DNA of 64,000 bases from Myxococcales bacterium 68-20. GTDB lineage: Bacteria; Myxococcota_A; Polyangia; Polyangiales; Polyangiaceae. Position 1 is the stretch's first letter; each line of letters begins with the position of its first letter. Below are positions 52,746-60,378 of this stretch, one piece after another. The position numbers and the translations under genes are program-made. The notes under the pieces were generated by a model that had not been told where the DNA came from, ran no database searches, and saw only the letters and a program-made list of their open reading frames with translations. The stretch lies in assembly GCA_001899635.1 (NCBI GenBank), contig MKVQ01000014.1, positions 190,266 to 254,265 on the forward strand. The letters run 5' to 3'.

Positions 52746-53882
52746 TCAGTGAAGCACGCCCTCGCCGAGCTCGACGCGGCTCGCCTCGGTGCGCCGGAGG
52801 GCGACGACCGACGTCGCGTCGCACGCGAGCGCGAGCTGTGTCGAGGCCGTCGTGAGCAACCACTGGACGTTCGGGAGCGCACGCCGGAGGAGGGGGACGA
52901 GCGCGCGCAGGAGCGCCGGGTCTTGCTGCGCCTCGACGTCGTCGATCGCGACCACTCCCTCGCGCTCGCGTGGCGTGTCCGAGCCGGGGTACGAGGCGAA
53001 GAGCGCGCGTAGCGGCAACGTCACGAACGAGACGAGGTGGCGCGCGGCGCGAGGCATCGCGTCGAAGGGAAGGACCCCGCCGCGCGGGGTGCGGACCTGA
53101 GGCTCGAGGCTGGTCGGGCTGACACCGGCGTGAACCAGATCGAACGGCTCGAGCACCACGTCGATGACCTCGCGGAGCGCGGCCTCGAAGCGTCCGAGGT
53201 GATCGTGCTCCGCGCTGCCCGCGCCGAGCGCCGCGCCCACGGCGGCGTACGAGATGATCTGCTTCGTCTCGCGAGTGAGGTCGGCGCGCGTGGGATCGTC
53301 GAACGAGCCGTTCGGCTGGCGAACGTCGTAGCGGAGGATCGAGCGCTCCGGGACGCTCAGCATGTTCGGTACACGCGAGAACCAGCGCGCGCCGGAGAAG
53401 GATACGAAGACGAAGCCTCCCTCCTGCTGCGCCCGGCGGTCGAAGAGCGCTTGCTCGCGTCGCCGGACAGCCGCGCCCTCGGGGCTCTCTCCGGAGAGGA
53501 CGGCCGACGGGCTCGTGACGAGGAGTGGGTGAGGCCGTTCCGGATCGTCCTCGCCGAGGAGCCATTCCGTCGCGACGTATGGAGGCGTGCTGCCGTCGCG
53601 GCCGCGCGCTGGAGCGCCACCGGGAGGCAGAGGCAGGGGAGGGAGCGCGTGCCCCGGTCGGGTGAGCGAGAGAGCGGAGAGGAGCGACGTTTTTCCGGTG
53701 CCGTCGCCTCCGAAGAGCACCGTCACCGGATGCGGGGCCGACGGCGGATCGATCGTCGGTTCCTTCTCGTCGCTCTCCTTCGTGGAGGCGGCGACGTCCT
53801 TCGCGGGCTCGGACGCGTCGAGTCGAAGCTCGACGTCATCGAACGGGCCGACGTTGTGGAGCGATACGCGCAGGAGCCGCAT
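52746..53882 (-). CDS. AAA ATPase of the RecF/SMC-like class
   Basis: 378 residues. N-terminal MRLLRVSLHNVGPFDDVELRLDA is the usual start of AAA_15/AAA_21 / RecF-like ATPases. Walker A GGDGTGKTS is at residues 58-66; the Walker B region reads REGVVAIDDVEAQQDP, where IDDVE carries the acidic pair. Between them is no long coiled coil, so it is not an SMC or OLD-nuclease type; a nuclease (Toprim) domain is not seen either. Function unknown. Neighbourhood gives little: it converges with polA. Confidence 0.78.
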   Translation of the reverse strand: MRLLRVSLHNVGPFDDVELRLDASEPAKDVAASTKESDEKEPTIDPPSAPHPVTVLFGGDGTGKTSLLSALSLTRPGHALPPLPLPPGGAPARGRDGSTPPYVATEWLLGEDDPERPHPLLVTSPSAVLSGESPEGAAVRRREQALFDRRAQQEGGFVFVSFSGARWFSRVPNMLSVPERSILRYDVRQPNGSFDDPTRADLTRETKQIISYAAVGAALGAGSAEHDHLGRFEAALREVIDVVLEPFDLVHAGVSPTSLEPQVRTPRGGVLPFDAMPRAARHLVSFVTLPLRALFASYPGSDTPREREGVVAIDDVEAQQDPALLRALVPLLRRALPNVQWLLTTASTQLALACDATSVVALRRTEASRVELGEGVLH

Positions 53883-54497
53883 TCAATCGAACAGCCTACT
53901 GCCGCTCGCCGGGATTCCGGGCAGGATCTTGAGCGCTGGGCCGCCGGATCGCCCTGGCGGATGGATCGGCCGAGCTCGTGCGGTCCGAGCCCGGTCTTGC
54001 TCTCGGAGCCCCCGCTGCCCATCGCGAGGACCGAGCCACCCGCCTTCCGGTCAGCGCCAGCCCAAGGGCCGGTGACCGGAGGATCCACCAGGGCAGGCCA
54101 CGGCCCAGCGCAGTGTGCGCTCCGGTGGGAGGCTGTGTGGTCGTGCCGGCTGCAACGCGGACGAGAGCAGCTAGAGGCGGCGCATGAGAGGCCGGCGCGT
54201 CGCGTTGTGTGACCATGTCCGGAAAACGAGGGTGAGGCCTCACCTCGAAGATGGCCGCGCAGCACCGGTAGCGAAAACCTCAACCTTTACGCGGGCGCCG
54301 GTTCTGAGCGGGGCAACACATGATCCTGCTGTCATAGCGGGGGCTCAACTGTGCCTGGTGGACACCCCCCATGGCTCGGGTTAGGCTCCGACGCCCGGGT
54401 TTTTCAGGGCTTTGACGATGGTTCGCGTCTTGCTTATCCCGACAATTCTTCGCCCCTCCCGTTGAGGGAGTCGGCGTAGCCCAACTCGACTTCGCTC
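53883..54497. other. 615-base intergenic region without a recognisable gene
   Basis: Only short open frames are present, none with gene-like content. It holds a perfect 14-bp palindrome, GGTGAGGCCTCACC, at 54231-54244. Sequence about 53930-54180 looks structured and GC-rich, and could hide a small RNA; I tested RNase P, tmRNA and 6S RNA signatures by eye and found no match. Promoters for the genes on both sides must lie here. Confidence 0.5.
54231..54244. promoter_or_regulatory. Perfect 14-bp palindrome, possible operator
   Basis: GGTGAGGCCTCACC is its own reverse complement. It lies 254 bases upstream of the membrane protein at 54498 and about 350 bases from the ATPase start, in otherwise gene-free DNA. 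Such a site could bind a dimeric regulator, but chance occurrence in GC-rich DNA cannot be excluded. Confidence 0.35.
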
Positions 54498-56246
54498 ATG
54501 CTCAACTCCGACGCCGTGACCAGGGAGCTGCTTCGCAGCCCGCCCGATGGAGTGAGCCTCGAGGACTCCTCTCCAATACCCGGGTCGTCGGGGGTCCGGT
54601 CGTCCGTCCGACTGCCGCGTGCCCTCCCGGCGTGGCTCGACAAGCTGAACAGCATCAGGCTGACCGACAACCAGCTCTCGCTCGTCGTCGGCGCCGTCCT
54701 CTTCGTCGTCGGGGCATGGCCTCTCGCGCTCACCGAGATTCCGCCCTACCAGGACCTGCCGAACCACCTCGCGACGCTCACGGTCATCGAGAACCGTGCG
54801 GCGTACCCCGAGTACGTCTTCAACGGCTTCTTCAAGACGAACGCCGCGCTCTTCACGTGGCTCCATCTCGTCGGAAAGCTCGGTGGGGTGATGCTCGCGG
54901 CGCGCCTGTTCGCGCTGCTCACCCTCGCGCTCACCGGCTTCATCCTTCCCCGCTTCGTGCTGCGCGTCTCGGGCAGCCGCAGGCGGATGCTCATGGCGAG
55001 CCTGTTCGCGTGGCCGATGGTCCACAACTGGTTCGTCTCGATGGGCATGCTCGACTTCGCGATCGCGGTGCCGCTGTCGCTCGCGCTGCTCCTCGCCATC
55101 AATCGCCAGCGCACGGCGCCGACGATCGGCAATGGCCTCGCGATCGTCGGTCTGGGCGTCGCGACCTGGTATGCGCACGTCTTCCCGCTCCTCGTCGTCC
55201 ACCTGCTGGTGCTCGTCGAGACGCTCGTCCAGCGGACATGGCGCCAGCGCTTCGACGCTGCACGCGCGATGGTGATCCCTCTGATGCCGGTCACGCTGCT
55301 CGCGCTCGCGTCGGTCGGCCAGCACGTGAAGGACACCGTGGGCCCGATGACGGGGTTCATGGACTTCAAGAAGCTCCTCGCGCCGTGGGAGCTCGCCTAC
55401 AACCTCTGGGCGGAGTGGTTCTGGGGCTACTCGAACCTCTCGCTCTCGAGCCTCGTCCCGTGCATCGCGCTGGCGATCGTCGGCGTCTGGGGCCTGCGCC
55501 GCCGGACCGGGCCGGCGCCGGTGTTCTTCTCCCCCTACGCGCTGCTCGTGATCGTCCTCCTGTACTGCTTCATCCCGTACAAGATGACGAACTGGTTCCA
55601 CGTCAACTCGCGGCTCATCCCGTATTTCTGGGTCGGCCTCCTGCTCTTCGTGCCGGAGCGGCTGCCGAAGGGGCTCATCGCTGCGCTCGGCCTCTCCGGC
55701 GTGCTCTACACCGCCGGGATGGGGATCGACCACGTGCGGCTCGACGAGGAGCGTCGCGAGTTCTCGGCCGGCATGGACGCGGTGCCCGAAGGCGCGCGGC
55801 TTCTTCCGCTCCTCTTCAAACACAAGGGCGCTTCGGACAACACGCGCAACCTGCTCCACATGTGGGGCTACTACGTCGTCGAGCGCAAGACGTCGGCGCC
55901 GCTGCTCTTCGCTCACTCGCGATCCTTCCCGGTCACGTACAGCGAGCCGCCGCCGGTACGCTTCAACCACCTCGTCCTCGAGTCCTTCGCGCCGGAGGTG
56001 AGCACGCCGGCGGTGTTGTGCAAGGCGTCCTCGCATCTCGATGACTGCGAGGCGCTCTTCAAGTCGACGTGGCAGAAGTTCTTCGTCGAGGCGACGCCGC
56101 GCTACGATCACCTGCTGTTGTGGGAGCCCACGCCCGAGGCGTTGGCGATGATCCCGAACGACTATGAGCGGACCTTCTCGGGCGGCCGCCTGATGATCTA
56201 CGCGCGTCGCGATGTGGCTGCCGCCAAGCAGGCGATCTCGTACTGA
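54498..56246 (+). CDS. Polytopic membrane protein, GT-C glycosyltransferase-like
   Basis: 582 residues. After about 60 residues of cytoplasmic N-terminus there are around ten membrane helices (LSLVVGAVLFVVGAWPLAL; LFALLTLALTGFILPRFVL; AIVGLGVATWYAHVFPLLVVHLLVLV; SSLVPCIALAIVGVWGL). The first outer loop reads EIPPYQDLPNHLATL; an acidic residue at this position is typical of GT-C enzymes that use lipid-linked sugars. The last 140 residues are soluble (RYDHLLLWEPTPEALAMI). No named family is certain. The next gene, same strand and 21 bases on, is of a similar type. Confidence 0.72.
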   Translation: MLNSDAVTRELLRSPPDGVSLEDSSPIPGSSGVRSSVRLPRALPAWLDKLNSIRLTDNQLSLVVGAVLFVVGAWPLALTEIPPYQDLPNHLATLTVIENRAAYPEYVFNGFFKTNAALFTWLHLVGKLGGVMLAARLFALLTLALTGFILPRFVLRVSGSRRRMLMASLFAWPMVHNWFVSMGMLDFAIAVPLSLALLLAINRQRTAPTIGNGLAIVGLGVATWYAHVFPLLVVHLLVLVETLVQRTWRQRFDAARAMVIPLMPVTLLALASVGQHVKDTVGPMTGFMDFKKLLAPWELAYNLWAEWFWGYSNLSLSSLVPCIALAIVGVWGLRRRTGPAPVFFSPYALLVIVLLYCFIPYKMTNWFHVNSRLIPYFWVGLLLFVPERLPKGLIAALGLSGVLYTAGMGIDHVRLDEERREFSAGMDAVPEGARLLPLLFKHKGASDNTRNLLHMWGYYVVERKTSAPLLFAHSRSFPVTYSEPPPVRFNHLVLESFAPEVSTPAVLCKASSHLDDCEALFKSTWQKFFVEATPRYDHLLLWEPTPEALAMIPNDYERTFSGGRLMIYARRDVAAAKQAISY

Positions 56247-56267
56247 TCGCCGTCGCGTGTCCGGCGT

Positions 56268-57674
56268 GTGAAGGCCATGCTCGCGCGCGTCGCCTGGATT
56301 CTCGTCCTTGCCAGCGTGGGCGCCGCGCTCCTGGCGACGCTCTGGTTCGTCGTCGCCACGCTGCCCGTCCGCGTCCCGTACTGGGGCGAGGTCGAGGTTC
56401 TCTTCGAGGCATCGCGCCTCCGCCATCACCTGCCGCTCTGGGTCGACCCGCTCGTCGGCGCGTACGATTACGGCGAGCCTCCCTCGCGCTTCTACGTCAC
56501 GTATCCGCCGCTCTGGACCTGGGTGGTGTCGCTCGTACCCGCGGGGGTCGCGAAGTCGTTTGCGCGCGTCGCGAGCACGCTCGCCTGGTTCGGGACGCTG
56601 GCGTGGCTCGCATGGACCGCGCGTCGCGAGGCTCGCCGGGAGGCCGCCCTCGCTGCGGCATTCGTCGCGGGCATCTGGGTGCTCGCGAACTTTGCGACGA
56701 TCGGACGACCCGACGCGATCGCCTGCGCGATCGCTGCGCTCGGGCTCACGCGTGCGATGCGCCGGGGGAGGCTCGACCTCCTGTGCGTAGCGCTCCTCGT
56801 CCTCGTGCCGTGGGTGAAGCCGACGATCATCGGCTTGCCCGCGGGGGCGATCGCGGGCGCATGCCTCGTCGATCGCAAGAACGCGCCGCGGATGGTCGGC
56901 GCGGCGGTCCTGCTCGCCGCGGGGAGCGCTCTCGTCGCGCACGTCGCGTCGGGCGGCGCGCTGTTCGCGCATGTCGTTCGCTCCAACGCGCAGCCGATGA
57001 CGCTGGCGGTGTGGCTCGAGCAAGTGCCCGCACGGCTCCCGTTCTTCTTGCCGCTCGTCGCGTGGGCGGCCTGGGCGGGATGGCGAGATCGCGCGAGCGC
57101 GGGCGCACGGATCGGCCTCTTTGCGCTCGGGTCGGCCGTGCTGTGGACGTTGTTCGCGCTCGCGAAGACGGGCAGCGCATCGAACTACTGGATGGAGCCG
57201 TCGATCGCCGCCGTCGCGCTTCTCGCGCGGTCGCCGGCTGGACCCGTGCGCGTCCTCGGTGGGAACACGGTCCATGCGCTCGCCGCGCTCGGCTGCGTAG
57301 CGTGGGCCGACGTCGCCTCCGTGCGCGGAGCGATCGAGCACGTGTCCACGATGCGCGCCGACGCTGCCTTCGTCGCGTCGGTGCGCGATCGCGCCGGCCT
57401 CGGCCCCGATGATGTCATCGCCGCGGACGAGGCCGGGATCGAGCTCGCCCTGAACGGGCGCATCCTGACGCCCACGTACCAGATGGTCCATCTCGTCCGT
57501 CGTGGCGCCCATCCGGTGGCGGTGTGGATCGCCGACCTCACGTCATCCCGGACGCGCGCCTTCGTCGAGCACACCGGCCAGCTACGGCTCGCACCCGAGC
57601 TCGAGCATGCGCTCGAGCAGCACTACGACCTCGTCGTCGAGGAGCGCGGCTTCCGGATCTGGAAGCGGCGCTGA
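56268..57674 (+). CDS. Second GT-C-like polytopic membrane protein
   Basis: 468 residues from GTG 56268 (ATG 56277 also possible). About nine helices: VAWILVLASVGAALLATLWF, GVAKSFARVASTLAWFGTLAWLAW, LLCVALLVLVPWVKPTIIGL, and so on. The first outer loop contains PYWGEVEVLFEASRLRHHLPL, again with acidic residues, and DPLVGAYDYGEPPSRFYVTYPPLWTW, as in ArnT/Dol-P-Man-type transferases. A short soluble end follows (HYDLVVEERGFRIWKRR). Together with the previous gene it likely forms an operon for envelope glycosylation or polysaccharide assembly; substrates unknown. Confidence 0.72.
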   Translation: MKAMLARVAWILVLASVGAALLATLWFVVATLPVRVPYWGEVEVLFEASRLRHHLPLWVDPLVGAYDYGEPPSRFYVTYPPLWTWVVSLVPAGVAKSFARVASTLAWFGTLAWLAWTARREARREAALAAAFVAGIWVLANFATIGRPDAIACAIAALGLTRAMRRGRLDLLCVALLVLVPWVKPTIIGLPAGAIAGACLVDRKNAPRMVGAAVLLAAGSALVAHVASGGALFAHVVRSNAQPMTLAVWLEQVPARLPFFLPLVAWAAWAGWRDRASAGARIGLFALGSAVLWTLFALAKTGSASNYWMEPSIAAVALLARSPAGPVRVLGGNTVHALAALGCVAWADVASVRGAIEHVSTMRADAAFVASVRDRAGLGPDDVIAADEAGIELALNGRILTPTYQMVHLVRRGAHPVAVWIADLTSSRTRAFVEHTGQLRLAPELEHALEQHYDLVVEERGFRIWKRR

Positions 57675-58469
57675 CTATCGCGCGCGGACGCGGACGTCGA
57701 TCCTCCGGCCGATCGCGAGTGCGAAGAACGCGTTGCCCTCGTCGCCGGCGAAGCTCCCGCCGATCGCGAAGACATCGCCGTGGAGACCGTCCTGGACCGC
57801 ATCCGCGCTCACGCTCGCGACGAGGTGGAGCTTTGTGACCTTGCCCTTCGCGACGAACGCGCGGCCTTTGATCAGCGCGAGGGTGCGTCGGACCGCGCTC
57901 ACGAGCGCCGGGCTCGGTGACCCGAGCACCTGCGTGTCCGTGATGTGTCCCGACTCGTCGAGTGTGAGCACGACGTCGGCCTGCCCGGCGGAGCCGAGGG
58001 GCGCCGTTCGCCACACCGGGTCGGCGCTCGCTGCCTGGGGGAAGCCGCGCGTGAAGGCTGTTGCGAGGTCGGCGGCGGAGCGCTCTCCGACAGCGCCGTA
58101 GAGCGCTGGCGGTCCGGCCGAGCCGAGCGCACCGTCGGCTTGACCGGGCTCCGCGCGTCCACCGGACGGCCGGCCTGCGTTCGACGGGCGTGGTGCGGGC
58201 TTTCCGCGCACCGGCGGCGGGGGGCGAGCGGGTGCGTCGCCATCGTCGGGCGCCGGCGTGCCTACGTTCTCGGGGGACGGGGAAGCGTTCGCGAGGGGCA
58301 GATCCGTCGTATCCGGCGCTGGGAGCTCGAACGTCTCACCGGCGAGCTGAGGAGCTGGCTCGTCCGGCGGCGATGCAGGCGCAGGAACGCGGGGGGCAAA
58401 CAGCACGGCCGCCACCAAGACATGGGCTCCGAGCGAGATCCCGAGGCTGAGAGCGAGCGCGCCACGCAC
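57675..58469 (-). CDS. TonB-like energy-transducer protein
   Basis: 264 residues from GTG 58469; no better start lies upstream. An N-terminal helix (GALALSLGISLGAHVLVAAVLF) anchors it in the inner membrane, then a Pro-rich periplasmic stretch (PPPPVRGKPAPRPSN) and a C-terminal domain with ADVVLTLDESGHITDTQVLGSPSPALVSAVRRTLALIKGRAF, which matches the TonB C-terminal pattern (xVxLxxDGxVxxxxVxxS). The last 60 residues (VSADAVQDGLHGDVFAIGG, FFALAIGRRIDVRVRAR) go beyond it. No ExoB/ExbD pair is nearby. Could also act in an AgmX/GltJ-like system. Confidence 0.75.
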   Translation of the reverse strand: MRGALALSLGISLGAHVLVAAVLFAPRVPAPASPPDEPAPQLAGETFELPAPDTTDLPLANASPSPENVGTPAPDDGDAPARPPPPVRGKPAPRPSNAGRPSGGRAEPGQADGALGSAGPPALYGAVGERSAADLATAFTRGFPQAASADPVWRTAPLGSAGQADVVLTLDESGHITDTQVLGSPSPALVSAVRRTLALIKGRAFVAKGKVTKLHLVASVSADAVQDGLHGDVFAIGGSFAGDEGNAFFALAIGRRIDVRVRAR

Positions 58470-58604
58470 GACCAGATAGTGTCTAGCAGCTCGGTCGAAG
58501 TTCCCGGACTCCTGCCATCGGCCGAGCCAAAATGGAAAGATCAGCGGAGCGCGCCAACGTGCCTCTGGCCTGAGTGACGGAGTGCTTGCACAGGGAGGCC
58601 GCGT

Positions 58605-60200
58605 GTGCGAAGAGCCAGCGTGGCGATGGCCAGGCTCTCCGGAGTGACGATTCCGCTCTTCTCGGTGCGTACGCGCGCAGATTGGGGCATTGGGCAGATC
58701 ACCGATCTTCCGGCGGCGGCGAGGCTCTTCCTCCGCGCAGGGCAGAGGCTCGTCCAGGTGCTTCCCGCGCACGAGCTCGCGGAGGGGGAGACCAGCCCGT
58801 ACGGCGCGCTCTCGGCCTTCGCGCTCGACCCGATCTACATCACGGTCGAGGCGGTGTCCGAGGCGGACGCCGATCTCGTGGCGCGGGAGCTCGGGAACGA
58901 AGGGCGCGCCGAGCTCGAGCGCCTGCGTCGCTCGCCGGCCGTCGACTATTCCGCGGTCCGCCGGCTGAAGCGGCGCGTGCTCCGCGCGGCGTTCGCGCGT
59001 TTCCGTGAGCGCGAGCTCGCGAACGATACGCCGCGGGCGAAAGAGCTCCTCGCGTTCGTCGAGCGCGAGGGCGCATGGCTCCGAGACCACGCGCTCTATG
59101 CCGCCCTCCGTGCGTCGCACTCCGGGTACGGCTGGTCGACCTGGCCGGCGCACGAGCGCGACCGCGCTCCGGAGGTCCTCGCGTTCGCGACCTCGCCGCG
59201 TGACGACGGCGGGCTCGGTACCCAGGTCCTCGAGGAGATGTACCTCCAGTGGCTCGCTCACGAGCAGTGGCGCGTCGCTCGCGCCGCTCTGAAGGGCGAG
59301 GGCGTCTCGCTCATGGGCGACATGCCGTTCATCGTCGGCGGCGAGAGCGCCGACGTATGGGCTCACCGCGATCAGTTCCAGACCGACGTCTCGCTCGGCG
59401 CACCGCCCGACGACTTCTCCGCCGACGGTCAGAGCTGGGGCCTCCCCGCGTACCGCTGGTCGACGATGGATCAGGACGACCTCGGCTTCCTTCGCGCGCG
59501 CGCGGCGCACTCCGCGGAGCTGTTCGATCGCTTCCGCATCGATCACGTCGTCGGCTTCTTCCGCCAGTGGGTGAAGGGGCACTCGCCGGACGCGCGCGGT
59601 TGTTTCGATCCGCAGGCGGAGCGCGACCAGTGCGCTCGCGGCGAGAAGGTCCTCCGCGCGATGATCGAAGCTGCGGGACGTGGATCGGTCATCGCCGAGG
59701 ATCTCGGGGTGATCCCGCCCTTCGTCCGCGAGACGATGACCCGCCTCGAGCTCCCCGGCTACAAGGTCCTGCCCTGGGAGCGGGACGAGCATTTCATCCC
59801 GCGTGATCCGCGCGCGTTCCCCGAGCTCTCCGTCGCGACGTGGAGCACCCACGACACGCTCCCGATCACGCAGTGGTGGTACGAGCTCGCGGACTGGGAG
59901 CGCGAGCGGCTTGCGAAGCTCGACGGCATCCCGCTCGACCTCCCGGAGGGTGAGCGTGAGCTCGCGCTCGTGCGCCTTCTCTTCTCGTCCCGTTCCGATC
60001 TGACGCTCCTCCTCGCGCAGGAGGTCATCGGCGACAAGACGCGGATCAACCTGCCCGGGACCGTCACATCGCAGAACTGGACCTGGCGCCTCGATCGGCC
60101 GATCGAAGACCTGCTCGAGGATCCCGCGATGACCGCTCGCCTCGACGCGATCCGGCGGCTCGCCGTCGCGACGAACCGCTTCGAGGAGCCCGCCGTCTGA
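58605..60200 (+). CDS. malQ: 4-alpha-glucanotransferase (amylomaltase, GH77)
   Basis: 531 residues from GTG 58605; ATG 58626 is equally plausible. It moves alpha-1,4-glucan segments between chains, in maltodextrin and glycogen metabolism. GH77 motifs: SGVTIPLFSVRTRADWGIGQ at the start, QVLPAHE, MGDMPFIVGGESADVWAH, RWSTMDQDDLGFLRAR, FRIDHVVGFFRQW (catalytic Asp), IAEDLGVIPP (acid/base Glu), and WSTHDTLPITQW (transition-state Asp). Near-standard length. Immediately followed by glgX on the same strand, making a glycogen-degradation pair. Confidence 0.95.
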   Translation: MRRASVAMARLSGVTIPLFSVRTRADWGIGQITDLPAAARLFLRAGQRLVQVLPAHELAEGETSPYGALSAFALDPIYITVEAVSEADADLVARELGNEGRAELERLRRSPAVDYSAVRRLKRRVLRAAFARFRERELANDTPRAKELLAFVEREGAWLRDHALYAALRASHSGYGWSTWPAHERDRAPEVLAFATSPRDDGGLGTQVLEEMYLQWLAHEQWRVARAALKGEGVSLMGDMPFIVGGESADVWAHRDQFQTDVSLGAPPDDFSADGQSWGLPAYRWSTMDQDDLGFLRARAAHSAELFDRFRIDHVVGFFRQWVKGHSPDARGCFDPQAERDQCARGEKVLRAMIEAAGRGSVIAEDLGVIPPFVRETMTRLELPGYKVLPWERDEHFIPRDPRAFPELSVATWSTHDTLPITQWWYELADWERERLAKLDGIPLDLPEGERELALVRLLFSSRSDLTLLLAQEVIGDKTRINLPGTVTSQNWTWRLDRPIEDLLEDPAMTARLDAIRRLAVATNRFEEPAV

Positions 60201-60378
60201 GCGGCTCGGAGCGCTGACGGCGCCACGCGCCACGCGATTCCGAGCGAGCGAGCGCTCGCGCCTGGAACGCGGATGCCGGCGCGCGTCGTCGCTGTCGCTG
60301 GGACCCGACGTCTCGGTGTTCGTTCCGCGCGTGACGCTCGACGAGGCGTGCTTCAGCTACCGTACAACCCGCACAAGA

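Noticed and set aside
53930-54180. Possible RNase P RNA or other structured RNA
   Set aside because: Neither strand shows the GAGGAAAGTC start or other core elements of rnpB, nor tmRNA ends; only general GC-rich folding.
54381-57512. 1043-residue open frame on the minus strand
   Set aside because: It is antisense to two clear membrane proteins, has very high Arg/Glu/Asp content without any motif, and exists because of the third-position GC bias.
57675-60233. 852-residue minus-strand frame reaching across malQ
   Set aside because: Only the first part (to 58469) has a helix/Pro/TonB layout; the remainder lies antisense to malQ and is noise.
60248-60259. Palindrome GCGAGCGCTCGC between malQ and glgX
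   Set aside because: Short and of simple GCGA composition; expected by chance in this GC-rich DNA.
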